DNA from: CAVXFL01 sp963761015 | GTDB lineage: Bacteria; Pseudomonadota; Alphaproteobacteria; Acetobacterales; Acetobacteraceae | Assembly (NCBI GenBank): GCA_963761015.1 | Contig: CAVXFL010000024.1 | Location: forward strand, 16,180 to 80,179 | Reading direction: 5' to 3' | DNA: 64,000 nucleotides | In this document: positions 19,313 through 28,357 of the stretch, piece after piece | How positions within the stretch are numbered: position 1 is the stretch's first letter | Layout: each line of letters starts with the position of its first letter | Position numbers and translations under genes: made by a program | The notes under the pieces: model-generated | The model's database searches: none | Told to the model about the DNA's origin: nothing | What the model saw: the letters and a program-made list of their open reading frames with translations, nothing else

Positions 19313-19519
19313 TGCTGGTGGCGGAGACGATCGCCAAAATCCGGCGGGACGTATCTGGTCGACGGCAAGTCGATCAAGGCGATCTGCCGCGAGCTGGGGG
19401 TGTCGCGGAAGGTCGTTCGGAAGGTGTTGCGCTCGGGCGCGACCGAGTTCCACTACGAGCGGTGCGAGCAGCCGATGCCGCGGCTCGGACCGTGGGTGTT
19501 CCTCCGCTGCACAGTTGAT
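19313..19519 (+). pseudogene. istA N-terminal fragment (IS21-A transposase)
   Basis: Reading from ATG 19313 gives MLVAETIAKIRR, then after a frame change near 19352, VDGKSIKAICRELG, VSRKVVRKVLRSGATEF and YERCEQPMPRLGPW. That is the helix-turn-helix N-terminus of an IS21 transposase. The match stops at about 19495, where the IS3-type element starts. Non-functional. Confidence 0.75.
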
Positions 19520-19790
19520 TGAGACATCCCGCAAGCGGACGGTGTCCGCGGGAGGGATGAGCGATGGGGGAGCGTAAAGCGGAGCGGGCGGGGGCCGTGG
19601 AGCGACCGCAAGCCCCGGGCTGTGACCCGGGGGCTGGCGCAGCGGCGCCCGCCCGCGGTGGGCGGATGTCGCGCCAGCGCAAAACCGCCGCGGTGCTGCG
19701 GCTGTTGCGCGGCGAGGACCTGGAAGCCGTGTCGCGCTCGCTCGGCGTCACCGCCGCGACGCTGAGCAACTGGCGTGACGCCTTTCTCGC

Positions 19791-21725
19791 CCGAGCTTCC
19801 TACTGTGAGAACGCGTAAGTTTCTGAATTATCGGTGCAATCCGCGGCCGAAGCGCTGCGCTACTGGCTACATCCGACGCTGAGGAGGTCGAACGCCTTCT
19901 GCTGGATCGGCGTCGGCCTGGTCACCACAGTGAGCGGATGATCGGGTGTGATCGCGGTCGTGATGGTGTTGCGCGCCAGGGTCGCGAGATCGGCCAGTAG
20001 CGAGCGGAAGCTGTGCACCGGCAGTCCGTCCTCGGTCAGGCCGGTGGTTTGCTTGGTGACGGCGGCCGGTGAACGCCGCGCCTGCGCCACCACGCTCGCG
20101 CGCAGCGCTTCCGCCGCATCCTTGTCGGTGTCGTCGAACAGCATCGGCGCCAGCCGCTGACGCATGTGCCATTCGAGATAATAGGCCAACATGCAGAGAA
20201 AGACATGTGCGCGCACCCGATCGGCCAGCCAGTGGCGCACCGGGCGCACCTGCAGGTCGATGGTCTTGATGCAACGGAACGCCCGCTCCACCAGCGCCAA
20301 GGATTTGTAGCTGCGCACCGTCGCCGCATCGTCGAGCGTCGCCGCCGGCACGCTGGTGCGCACGACATAGATGCCGTCGGTGGCTGCCTCGGCGGCGATC
20401 GCGGCGGCCTTGCGGGAGAAGCTGAAAGCGGCATCGGCGATGTTTAGATCGAAGTGCTTGGCCACCTTGTGCTTGTTGATGACCGCGCCGATCGCGAGCC
20501 CGATCGCCGCGGTGCCGCGCAGCGCAGCGCGCTTGCGGGCCACCGCGGCCTGGATGCGGGCGAGATCGCGCTCGGTAGCGGCCAGCAGGTCGCCGCGCTT
20601 GCGGGCGCGTTCGGCCGCGAGATCGGGATTGCGGCAGACCACCAGCCGCTCGCCCGGGAACTCCGGTACGGTGATGCTGGCCATATCGCGCTGATCGAAC
20701 AGCGAGAGCTGCAAAGCGCCGCCTTGCAGCAGCGCCTTGATCGCCGGCGCGCGCAGCGCGGTGATCCAATCCAGACCTGCCGATTTGATGTCCTCGGTGA
20801 TGCGCGCCTCGGTGATCATGCCGCGGTCGCCGACCAGGACCACATGATCGAGATGGAAGCGCTGTTTGAGTTTCTCGACCTGGCTAGCCAAGGTCATCGG
20901 ATCGGCGGTGTCGCCGTCGAACACTTCGATGGCGAGCGGGCAGCCATCGGGCGCGCAGAGCAGGCCGTAGGTGATTTGCAGCGTGCCCTTGCGGTGATCG
21001 CGACTGTAACCGCGCCTGGCGAGCGGGCAGCAACGGCCTTCCATGTAGCTCGACGAAACGTCGTAGAGCACCAGTGTGCCGTTGGCGAGATGGCGTTTGG
21101 CCAGTGCGGTCTCGATGGCGGACTGGCGTTCCAGCAGCCAATCGAGCGCGGTGTAGAGTTCGTCCTCGTCGACCGCGCCGAGGCCGAGCACCTCGCCGAG
21201 GCTCGAAGCGGCAGTTGGCGGGGAAAGTGCGCGGGCGGCGGCGAGCTTGGATGCGGGTTCGAGAACGCGGCCGACCAGCAGCGCGAGCATGAGATCGCGG
21301 CAGCGGTTGCCGGCGCGCCCGAGGATGTGGTCGAGGCCGAGCTTGCGCGCGGTGCCGAGTGCCGCGGCGACATGGCCGTGCGGCAAGGAGCGGACGACGG
21401 TGAAGGCGTCGCGCTCGGCCGGGATGACGGTTCCGCCTTTGAGCACGCCACGCAGCCCTTCGATGTAGGCGCTGGGCCAATTGGAAAGGTTGCAGAGCGT
21501 GCGTTTACGGACCTTGCCGCCGTCGCGATAGCTCTCGCGCAACAGGATGGCCGGCGGCGAGTTCCGGTTGGGGACCAATTCGATATACATGGCGGAACGT
21601 GAGCATATCGCTTCCAAAAGTACAAGTCCCAAATTCTGGATTACATGGCTACATTTTAGCCCGATCTATCGCCACGTCGAGAGTCGGATCAACGGCTTAG
21701 CAGTAATTGGAAAAAGGAAGCTCGG
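19791..21725 (-). mobile_element. IS1634-type (IS4 group) insertion sequence
   Basis: About 1.94 kb. Ends share the inverted repeat CCGAGCTTCCT (left as read, right on the reverse strand). Flanks carry CTCGC at 19786-19790 and again at 21727-21731, a 5-base target duplication. One transposase gene fills it. The element looks complete and is inserted in IS3-type orfA. Confidence 0.8.
19860..21590 (-). CDS. IS1634-type transposase
   Basis: DDE transposase of about 576 residues. Start MYIELVPNRNSPPAILL is the usual N-terminus of this group (M-Y/F-x-R/E-x4-R). Catalytic region marks: LVLYDVSSSYMEG with the first Asp, VVLVGDRGMITEARI with the second Asp, and the C-terminal LVERAFRCIKTIDLQVRP with the Glu, followed by HVFLCMLAYYLEWHMR. 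No frameshift. An alternative start at 21632 lies outside the family consensus. Confidence 0.87.
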   Translation of the reverse strand: MYIELVPNRNSPPAILLRESYRDGGKVRKRTLCNLSNWPSAYIEGLRGVLKGGTVIPAERDAFTVVRSLPHGHVAAALGTARKLGLDHILGRAGNRCRDLMLALLVGRVLEPASKLAAARALSPPTAASSLGEVLGLGAVDEDELYTALDWLLERQSAIETALAKRHLANGTLVLYDVSSSYMEGRCCPLARRGYSRDHRKGTLQITYGLLCAPDGCPLAIEVFDGDTADPMTLASQVEKLKQRFHLDHVVLVGDRGMITEARITEDIKSAGLDWITALRAPAIKALLQGGALQLSLFDQRDMASITVPEFPGERLVVCRNPDLAAERARKRGDLLAATERDLARIQAAVARKRAALRGTAAIGLAIGAVINKHKVAKHFDLNIADAAFSFSRKAAAIAAEAATDGIYVVRTSVPAATLDDAATVRSYKSLALVERAFRCIKTIDLQVRPVRHWLADRVRAHVFLCMLAYYLEWHMRQRLAPMLFDDTDKDAAEALRASVVAQARRSPAAVTKQTTGLTEDGLPVHSFRSLLADLATLARNTITTAITPDHPLTVVTRPTPIQQKAFDLLSVGCSQ

Positions 21726-21896
21726 CCTCGCTGCCGGCGAGGCCGCCCTGGCGACCCGGCCCGGCGACGGCGCGACGCTGGAGAGCGAGCGGCTGAAGGC
21801 GCGGCTCGGTGCGATGCTGCTCGGACACGAATTGCTCGGGCAGAAGATCGCCACGCTGGAGGCCGGCCGCCCTTTGGCCCGCCGGAGGTGGAGACG

Positions 21897-22589
21897 ATGA
21901 GCCGCGCGCTCTGCCCCTCCAGCGGCAAACCATACGGCCTGGCGATGGTTTGCCGCGTCTGGCGCGCGGCGCGGGCCAGCGTCTATCGCCGTCGCCTGCC
22001 GCCCCGCGCCGAACCGCCGCGGCGCCCGGGTCCGCTCGGGCCGATGTCCGATCGCGAATTGCTGGAAGCGATTCGCGGCATTCTTCTCGCCAGCCCGTTT
22101 CACGGCGAAGGCCACCGCAAGATCTGGGCGAAGTTGCGCATCGCCGGCGTGCGCACCTCGAAGCGTCGGGTGCTGCGGCTCATGCGCGAGCACGATTTGC
22201 TTGCGCCCGGCCGGGTCGGATCGCCGCGCGGCCCGCGCAGCCACGACGGCACCATCATTCCCGAAACCGTCGATGCGATGTGGGGCACCGATCTGACGAC
22301 GACCATGACCGGCGAGGGCCAGGCGGCGGTGTTCATCGCGGTCGATCATTGCTCCGCCGAATGCGTCGGCATCCATGCCGCGGCGCGGGCCACCCGCTTC
22401 GAGGCGCTCGAACCAATCCGGCAGGGGGTGCGCCAGTGCTTCGGGCGGTTCGCGGCTGGTGCGGCTCGTGGCCTGGCGCTGCGGCATGATCACGGATCGC
22501 AATACATGTCCGACGCATTTCAGAACGAACTCACCTTCCTCGGCATCGAAAGCTCGCCCGCGTTCGTGCGCGCGCCAGAAGGCAACGGC
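21897..22589 (+). pseudogene. IS3-family orfB transposase, 3' end lost
   Basis: Integrase-core transposase. Visible: LLASPFHGEGHRKIWAKLR, KRRVLRLMREHDLLAP, the first catalytic Asp in MWGTDLTTTM, the second in LRHDHGSQYMSD, and FVRAPEGNG. The third catalytic residue and everything after it are missing because the left end of the second IS21 element begins at 22590. The remaining open frame to 22676 encodes IS21 terminal sequence. Dead element. Confidence 0.8.
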
Positions 22590-22771
22590 TGTTCAGCGAC
22601 AGCGCAGTTGGCCGGTGAGCGACACGAGCGGATGGCCGGTCGGCTCGGCGGAACGGCGCATTTAGCCGGACCGTAGGCCGAGCCGACCGGTTGGCGTGGG
22701 GGTGCCCCCGCCTGTCGGTCGCGGCGTGTGCGGGCAAGGTGGGTTCCTCGACCGCCAAGACGAGGACGCAC

Positions 22772-24286
22772 GTGCCCGGACGACACGTCACGAACCAACA
22801 GGTGAAACTTTACATGCAGCTCCGCCCCCACCACACCCAGCTTCTTGCCGCCGCCAAGGCCGGCATCAGCGAGCGCACCGCGCGGCGGATCGAGCGCGAT
22901 CCGCGGCTGCCGTCGCAGAAGCCCGCCCCGAACCGGCCCTGGAACGCGCCGGACCCGCTCGCGGGGATCTGGGAGAGGGACATCCTGCCGCTGCTGGAAA
23001 GCCGGCCCGGCTTGCATCCCATCGCCTTGCTCGAAGAGATGCAGCGCCGCCATCCCGACCGCGACTGGCCGCGGCTGCGCCGCACCCTGGAGCGGCGGGT
23101 TCGTGCCTGGAACGGCCTGCACGGGCCGGAGCGCGAGGTCATCTTCCGCCAGGAGCACCCGCCGGGGCAGCAGGGGATGTCGGATTTTACTGCCATGAGC
23201 GAGCTGGCCATTACCATTGCCGGGCAACCGCTCGACCACCGGCTGTATCACTTCATCCTGACCTACTCGGGCTGGGAATATGCCGAGGTCGTGCTCGGCG
23301 GCGAGAGCTACACCGCGCTCGCCTGCGGGCTCCAAAACGCGCTCTGGGCGCTTGCCGGCGCGCCGGCCGAGCACCGATCTGACAGTCTTTCTGCCGCGTT
23401 CCGCAATCTCGACGACGATGCCCGCGCCGACCAAACCCGGCGCTACGAGGCATTGTGCGGCCACTACGGCATGATCGGAACCCGCAACAATGTCGGCATC
23501 GCGCACGAGAACGGCGCCATCGAGAGTCACCACGGGCACCTCAAACGGGCGATCGAGCAGGCGCTGATCCTGCGCGCTAGCCGCGATTTCGACAGCCTCG
23601 ACGCTTACCGGGCCTGGATCGCCGAGCAGATCGGCCGCCGCAACGCCAGGCGCGACAAGCTCGTCGAGCTGGAACGTGCCCAGCTGCGCCCGTTGCCGCC
23701 GCGGCGCACCACCGATTACGACGAAGCGAACGTGATCGTCACCTCCAGCAGCGGCTTCGTGCTGCGCAAAGTGTTCTATTCGGTGCCGTCACGACTGATC
23801 GGGTATCGGCTGCGGGTCCGCCTGTATGATGACCGCCTCGAATGCTTCCTCGGCGAGAGCCACGTGCTGACGCTACGCCGCGGCCGCGGTTGGAGCGACG
23901 GCCGCCATGGTCATGTGGTCGACTATCGCCACATCATCCACAGCCTGCGCCGCAAACCGTTCGCCCTGCTGCATCTTGTCTATCGCGAGGCGCTGTTCCC
24001 CAGCCCGGCCTATCGCCTGAGCTGGGAACGTCTGCTCGCTGCCGGCGACGCGCGTACGGCCTGCAAAACCATGGTCGGGCTTCTCGACCTCGCCCACGAA
24101 CGCAATTGCGAGGCGGAACTTGCCGGCGTGCTCGCTACCGAACTGGCGGAGGACAACTTGCCCGATCTCGCCCAACTCCGGTCGCGCTTCGCGCCGCCAC
24201 TTGCCCCCGCGCCGGCAGTCTCCGTCGTGCTGCCGCCGATCGCCAGCTACGATGCGCTGCTGTCTGCGACAGGAGCGGCGGCGTGA
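22772..24286 (+). CDS. istA: IS21 transposase IstA
   Basis: IS21-family transposase, about 504 residues from GTG 22772. N-terminal HTH: TNQQVKLYMQLR and AGISERTARRIERD. The DDE core has MSDFTAMSEL (first Asp), YEALCGHYGMIGTRNN, and ENGAIESHHGHLKRA with the Glu. The C-terminal half resembles the Mu-type beta-barrel (SSGFVLRKVFYSVPSRLIG). It is intact and its stop overlaps the istB start by GTGA. Start is uncertain; an in-frame ATG at 22691 would lie within the terminal repeat zone. Confidence 0.88.
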   Translation: MPGRHVTNQQVKLYMQLRPHHTQLLAAAKAGISERTARRIERDPRLPSQKPAPNRPWNAPDPLAGIWERDILPLLESRPGLHPIALLEEMQRRHPDRDWPRLRRTLERRVRAWNGLHGPEREVIFRQEHPPGQQGMSDFTAMSELAITIAGQPLDHRLYHFILTYSGWEYAEVVLGGESYTALACGLQNALWALAGAPAEHRSDSLSAAFRNLDDDARADQTRRYEALCGHYGMIGTRNNVGIAHENGAIESHHGHLKRAIEQALILRASRDFDSLDAYRAWIAEQIGRRNARRDKLVELERAQLRPLPPRRTTDYDEANVIVTSSSGFVLRKVFYSVPSRLIGYRLRVRLYDDRLECFLGESHVLTLRRGRGWSDGRHGHVVDYRHIIHSLRRKPFALLHLVYREALFPSPAYRLSWERLLAAGDARTACKTMVGLLDLAHERNCEAELAGVLATELAEDNLPDLAQLRSRFAPPLAPAPAVSVVLPPIASYDALLSATGAAA

Positions 24287-25116
24287 GCGCGCCGGTTACC
24301 GTCGACGCGGCTCGCTTGCCACTATTGCTCGGCGAGTTGCGCCTGCCCACCATCGCCGGGCTGTGGCCGCAATTCACCGAGCGCGCCGTCCGCGAGGGCT
24401 GGCCGGCGGCAAAGCTTCTTGCCACGCTCGCCGAACTCGAACTGGCCGAACGCTCGCAGCGGCGCATTCAACGCCATCTCGCCGAGGCGCGCCTGCCACC
24501 TGGCAAGACCCTTGACGCGTTCGACTTCACCGCCGTTCCAATGGTGAATAAGCCGCAGATCACTGCCCTTGCCGCCGGCGACAGCTGGCTCGACAAGGGC
24601 GCCAACATTTTGCTGTTCGGGCCAAGCGGTTGCGGCAAGTCGCACCTTGGATGTGCGCTCGGCTACGCGCTGATCGAGAACGGATACCGCGTGCTGTTCA
24701 TGCGCACCACCGATCTCGTGCAACGCCTGCAAGCGGCGCGCCAGAACCTGGCGCTCGAAACCACCATCGAGAAGCTCGACAAATATCACCTGATCGTCCT
24801 CGACGACCTCTCCTATGTCCGCAAGGATCAAGCCGAAACATCGGTGCTATTCGAACTAATCGCTGCGCGCTACGAGCGCCGCAGCCTGCTGGTGACCTCG
24901 AATCAGCCATTCGGAGAATGGAACAGCATCTTCCCGGATGCCGCTATGACCCTGGCCGCTGTCGATCGGCTCGTCCACCACGCCATCATCCTGGAGATGA
25001 ACGTCGAGAGCTACCGCCGCCGCTCCGCGACGACCCGCCAGCGTCAGCGTTCCACAGGCTCCCGCGACACCAAGCGCAACACCAGCGCACCGCAAACCGA
25101 AGCGGCGATGTCATGA
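24283..25116 (+). CDS. istB: IS21 ATP-binding helper IstB
   Basis: AAA+ ATPase that helps IstA choose a target, 277 residues from a GTG in the GTGA overlap with istA. Walker A is FGPSGCGKSHLGCAL, Walker B is HLIVLDDLSYV, sensor region VTSNQPFGEWN, and RLVHHAIILEMNVESYRR matches the IstB C-terminus. A basic, low-complexity tail follows (TTRQRQRSTGSRDTKR), longer than usual. Confidence 0.88.
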   Translation: MSAPVTVDAARLPLLLGELRLPTIAGLWPQFTERAVREGWPAAKLLATLAELELAERSQRRIQRHLAEARLPPGKTLDAFDFTAVPMVNKPQITALAAGDSWLDKGANILLFGPSGCGKSHLGCALGYALIENGYRVLFMRTTDLVQRLQAARQNLALETTIEKLDKYHLIVLDDLSYVRKDQAETSVLFELIAARYERRSLLVTSNQPFGEWNSIFPDAAMTLAAVDRLVHHAIILEMNVESYRRRSATTRQRQRSTGSRDTKRNTSAPQTEAAMS

Positions 25117-25228
25117 CGCCCCGCGACACAAAACTCTTGTCGCGCAGCGACATTCAATGCATTCTTGCTTCGCGCAGCGACCGGTCATCTTCCTGTCGTG
25201 CCCCGGCCACCCTTACTGTCGCGCTACA

Positions 25229-25587
25229 GGTGCGCGCGGACGGTTCTTCAATGTCGTCGATCTGGTCAACAAGCTCGAGGCCGAGGCGCGCTCCGGACGG
25301 CAGGGCAGGGCAGGATGGCCGACTATCTTTGCCGGAAGGATTTCGCCGTGCTCGACGAGCTCGGCTATCTGCCGTTCGCCCAGTCCGGCGGGCAGTTGCT
25401 GTTCCATCTGATCAGCCGGCTGTACGAGCAAACATCGGTGATCGTCACGACAAATCTCGCCTTCGGCGAATGGCCGAGCGTATTTGGCGATGCCAAAATG
25501 ACGACGGCGCTGCTCGATCGCCTCACGCATCATTGCTATATCGTAGAGACCGGCAACGAGAGCTGGCGCTTCAAGAACCGCGCCTGA
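25229..25587 (+). pseudogene. istB C-terminal fragment (IS21-A)
   Basis: Reads FFNVVDLVNKLEAEA, then after a frame change near 25300 ADYLCRKDFAVLDELGYLPF (Walker B), ISRLYEQTSVIVTTNLAFGEW and LTHHCYIVETGNESWRFK. It is a different IstB subtype from the intact copy upstream and pairs with the istA fragment at 19313. The Walker A half is gone. Between its stop and the right IS end at 25777 is non-coding terminal repeat sequence. Confidence 0.75.
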
Positions 25588-25777
25588 TCTGCCGCGCGGT
25601 CCACCGCGGCTTGCACCGGTGGGTCCACAGGGCCCCCCCCCGCGCGCCGCTGCGTCAGCCTCTGCAGGGCACTCCGCGACGCGCGGGTCCCCCCCTATGG
25701 ACTACCGGCACAAGCCGCTCCGCCGGGAGGTTCCTTTTGCACGCCGATTGGGGGTCCCGTTTGCGCGCCGATTGACA

Positions 25778-26133
25778 GGCGGAGGAACACCGCACGTTCC
25801 AATGAGAAGCGGTGGCCGTGACCGCGCGCCAACGCAGTGATCACGCTGTGGCAGCCGGTCTCCTGCCACAGCCGTACGAACAGTAGCGTCGGACCGATGC
25901 GCCGGTACCGCGACGGCGGGGGTATCGGTGGTTCTGGCAGCGTCGAGCACCATCGCCTGCTGGACGAAACGCGCACCCGAGCGCAGCAACCGATCGAGCT
26001 GCCCGCTGGCTTCGAGTTCATCGAGCCGTCCCAGTGTGGCGATGACGCGTTGCCGCACCTGATCGCCCGATCGGTGGCTCTCCACGATCTGCAGGTAGAT
26101 GCGCCCTTGCGACTGCTTGCGGCGGAAGTACAT
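25778..26133 (-). pseudogene. IS1634-type transposase N-terminal fragment
   Basis: Start MYFRRKQSQGRIYLQIVES, then RQRVIATLGRLDELEASG and GARFVQQAMVLDA. After a frame change at about 25930 it continues RIGPTLLFVRLWQETGC and LERAVFL, where the right end of IS21-A cuts it. It is not a copy of the transposases at 19860 or 46655. AT-rich sequence at 26160-26297 is its upstream non-coding end. Confidence 0.65.
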
Positions 26134-26297
26134 GTGCGAACTGGTATGGTGCGCACAGATTGCCAATTCTAAATGGTTCATTCAACGGCAATTATCACCA
26201 GACGTGGCACTACATATTCACGCAAATCACCAACCACACATAATGAAATCATACACTTACCCTAAATCCGAACAGCCCAAGTGTGCAAGATGGGTTT

Positions 26298-26690
26298 AAC
26301 GTTCTCGTCAGATGTCTGACCGGCGACGATCCTCGGCAATCCGCCGCGGCACGCAAGGTCGTCGATCAGAACGAGGTCTGGATTTCCGTAACCGTCGTGT
26401 TGGAAACTGAATGGGTGCTACGCAGCGCCTACCGCTACCTGCAAGAGCAAATCAGGAGAGCGTTGCGCGGCTTGGCTGGCCTGCCGAGGTATCGCTGGAG
26501 AACCCGGCGCTGGTCGCGCAAGCGCTCGATCTTTCTGAACGCGGACTGGATTTCGCCGATGCGTTGCGCTTGGCCGCAGCGAAATTGTGCCAGGCTTTCC
26601 TGACGTCGACGGGGAGTTCATCCGCGCTGCACACCTGGCCGGGGCGAACCAGGTTCGCCAGCCGCAGCCGTTCGTCCGAAATGCGATAAA
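26298..26690 (+). pseudogene. PIN-domain (VapC-like) toxin remnant
   Basis: NVLVRCLTGDDPRQSAAARK, then VVLETEWVLRSAYRY (conserved acidic residue), then in a second frame SLENPALVAQALDLSERGLDFADALRLAAAK with the catalytic acidic residues, then in a third frame GEFIRAAHLAGANQV. The very N-terminus with the first catalytic Asp is gone, replaced by IS-related sequence. No antitoxin gene remains beside it. Non-functional RNase toxin fragment. Confidence 0.65.
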
Positions 26691-26696
26691 CCCGCC

Positions 26697-27182
26697 TTAC
26701 ACAGACAGGTCGCGCGCTGGCGGGGCGATCGGCAGGCGGTCGCGCAGCGTGTCGCGGATCTGTTCGAGCAGAAGTTCGTTCTGCGGCGGCGGTGGGGGCG
26801 GGACGGCGGCCTTCTCGCGGGCGACGAGGCGCGACATCGCCTTCACCACCCAGAATACGGAGAATCCGATGATCAGGAAATTGATGATGGCGTTGATGAA
26901 CACGCCGATGTTGAGCGTCGGCGCGCCCGCCTTCCGCGCGGCATCAAGCGAGGCGTAGTGCTGGCCGTTCAGCGTCACGAAAATGTTCGAGAAATCCACG
27001 CCGCCGATCAGCAGCCCGAGCACCGGGTTGAAGATGTCCTTCACCATGCTGTTCACCACACCGGTGAACGCGGCGCCAATGATGATGCCGACCGCGAGAT
27101 CGACAACATTGCCACGCATGAGGAAGGCCTTGAACTCGCCGACCCAACCCGGGGATCGCCTGAGGGGAATGCGGAGCTGCAT
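26697..27182 (-). CDS. mscL: large-conductance mechanosensitive channel MscL
   Basis: Inner-membrane osmotic safety valve, 161 residues (family usually 130-150). N-terminal FKAFLMRGNVVDLAVGIIIGAAFT is the S1 helix and first membrane segment, followed by VNSMVKDIFNPVLGLLIGGVDF. The second membrane helix is GVFINAIINFLIIGFSVFWVV. The C-terminal bundle EQIRDTLRDR follows a short Pro run. Single gene; a hairpin separates it from the upstream dehydrogenase operon. Confidence 0.93.
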   Translation of the reverse strand: MQLRIPLRRSPGWVGEFKAFLMRGNVVDLAVGIIIGAAFTGVVNSMVKDIFNPVLGLLIGGVDFSNIFVTLNGQHYASLDAARKAGAPTLNIGVFINAIINFLIIGFSVFWVVKAMSRLVAREKAAVPPPPPPQNELLLEQIRDTLRDRLPIAPPARDLSV

Positions 27183-27265
27183 GGTCGAAGCCTGTGCCGT
27201 TTCGGTGCCGGGTTAGCCCCTTTCGCCCGCCCCTGTCACGCCAAAGTCACCGCCCGGTCGCGGCT

Positions 27266-27299
27266 CTGGGTCGAGCGGTGTCGCCGGCGCTCGACCCAG
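27266..27299 (-). terminator. perfect 12-bp stem-loop between operon end and mscL
   Basis: CTGGGTCGAGCG at 27266-27277 pairs perfectly with CGCTCGACCCAG at 27288-27299, loop 10 bases. It lies just after the stop of the leftward ABC/dehydrogenase operon (27310). No T-run follows on either strand, so it may be a 3' end stabiliser or a weak terminator. Confidence 0.5.
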
Positions 27300-27309
27300 C
27301 CGGTGCCGC

Positions 27310-28344
27310 TTACGAGTTCGGGCCGCGCTCCATCGAGACGGGCTGCCAGCGCTTGAGATCGGTCTTCGCCAGCACCGAGGGATTGACGCAGCTCATCGGC
27401 CAGCGACCGGCCAGCACCAGCCCCAGCTCGCGCCCGACATGACGCTTGCGCGCCGGGTCGAAACGCGCGGAGGCGGAGGCGACGTGCGCGGTCAGGGTCA
27501 CCTGGTCCATCCGCAACAGCGGATTGTTGTCGCCCGGCGGCTCGGTCTCCAGCACGTCGAGCGCGGCGCCGGCGATCCATTTCTCGTCCAGCGCCTTGAT
27601 CAGCGCCGCCTCGTCCACCGTCGGGCCGCGCCCGGTGTTGACGAACACCGCGTTCGGCTTCATGCGGCGGAAGTGCTGCTCCTTCAGCATGCCCTGCGCC
27701 TCGGGCGTCGCCGGGGCGTGCATGGAAATGAAATCGGAACGTTCTAGCAGTTCGTTCAGGCTCACCGGCTCGACACCGTAGGAACTCATCACCAGTTCCT
27801 CGATGAACGGATCATAGGCGATCAGGTGCAGCCCGAACGGCTTGGCGCGGACCGCGACGCAGCGGGCGACGTGGCCGAAGGCGATGAAGCCAAGCGTCTG
27901 TCCCATCAGCCGCGGATACTGGTAGAGCATCGCGCGCCCTTCGCGCCAACGCCCCTCGCGCACCATGCGGTCCTGCACGACCAGCCTGCGATACCCGGCC
28001 AGCAACAAGGTCATGGCGTGGTCGGCGACTTCCTCGATGAACGTATCGGGGCAATTGGTGACCGGAATACCGCGTTCGGTCGCCGCCGCCACGTCGATGT
28101 AATCGACGCCAACGCTGCCGACCGAGATCACCTTGCAGCGCTCCAGGCCCTCGATCATGCGTTTGGTGATTTGGCCGCCTCGGCCGTACACCGCGTTGGC
28201 GTCGCGGGCGACGCGGAGGAATTCGTCCTCGGAGCCTGACGGCGCTTCGACGATCTCGGCATCGGCGCCTGCCAAGCCTTCCATTTCGTATTCGAAGCTC
28301 GCGCCGGGCGCCCCGCCCGCGGTTACGATCTTGAACTTCGCCAC
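27310..28344 (-). CDS. D-2-hydroxyacid dehydrogenase (NAD-binding)
   Basis: 344-residue dehydrogenase of the D-isomer-specific 2-hydroxyacid family (CtBP/SerA-like). Substrate domain has VGSVGVDYIDVAAATERGIPV. The nucleotide domain has an unusual glycine motif, TLGFIAFGHVARCVAVRA, in place of GxGxxG, and catalytic Arg in NTGRGPTVDE, Glu in LDVLETEPP and His in LTAHVAS. It is the last gene of a five-gene operon with a sugar-type ABC transporter, so it may oxidise or reduce the imported substrate or a product. Substrate unknown. Confidence 0.83.
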   Translation of the reverse strand: MAKFKIVTAGGAPGASFEYEMEGLAGADAEIVEAPSGSEDEFLRVARDANAVYGRGGQITKRMIEGLERCKVISVGSVGVDYIDVAAATERGIPVTNCPDTFIEEVADHAMTLLLAGYRRLVVQDRMVREGRWREGRAMLYQYPRLMGQTLGFIAFGHVARCVAVRAKPFGLHLIAYDPFIEELVMSSYGVEPVSLNELLERSDFISMHAPATPEAQGMLKEQHFRRMKPNAVFVNTGRGPTVDEAALIKALDEKWIAGAALDVLETEPPGDNNPLLRMDQVTLTAHVASASARFDPARKRHVGRELGLVLAGRWPMSCVNPSVLAKTDLKRWQPVSMERGPNS

Positions 28345-28357
28345 GTCGATCTCCCCC

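Larger units (their letters stand above)
19564..21900 (+). pseudogene. IS3-family orfA, split by an IS1634-type insertion
   Basis: The N-terminal part (19564-19790) has the HTH QRKTAAVLRLLRG and SRSLGVTAATLSNW. The C-terminal part (21732-21900) has AGEAALATRPGDGATLESE. Removing the inserted element together with one copy of the 5-base target duplication CTCGC rejoins the reading frame exactly, giving about 131 residues. The stop overlaps the orfB start (ATGA at 21897). This shows orfA was intact when it was hit. Confidence 0.8.
22590..25228 (+). mobile_element. IS21-family element B (complete)
   Basis: About 2.64 kb. Left end TGTTCAGCGACAG with TGGCCGG blocks; right end (reverse strand) TGTAGCGCGACAG, also with TGGCCGG. 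It holds complete istA and istB genes with a GTGA overlap. No target duplication is seen: the left flank is IS3-type orfB and the right flank is the istB remnant of element A. Insertion was therefore followed by a deletion next to the element. Confidence 0.75.
19197..25777. mobile_element. IS21-family element A (remnant shell holding other IS)
   Basis: The outer ends match as inverted repeats: left TGTGATTCGGCGTGG with an internal repeat GATCGGCGTCCAAAAGG, right (reverse strand) TGTCAATCGGCGCGCAAA with an internal AATCGGCGTGCAAAAGG. Repeated blocks inside the ends are typical of IS21. Just inside are the N-terminal piece of istA (left) and the C-terminal piece of istB (right). The middle was replaced by an IS3-type element (itself interrupted) and a second IS21. 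No target duplication is seen between the outer flanks, so flanking sequence has been rearranged. Confidence 0.7.

Noticed and set aside
20454..21602. Rightward 382-codon open frame
   Set aside because: Antisense of the IS1634-type transposase, which has full catalytic motifs on the minus strand.
19197..25777. Composite transposon carrying cargo
   Set aside because: All genes inside are transposases or their helpers; ends belong to one IS21 and inner elements are nested, not flanking cargo.
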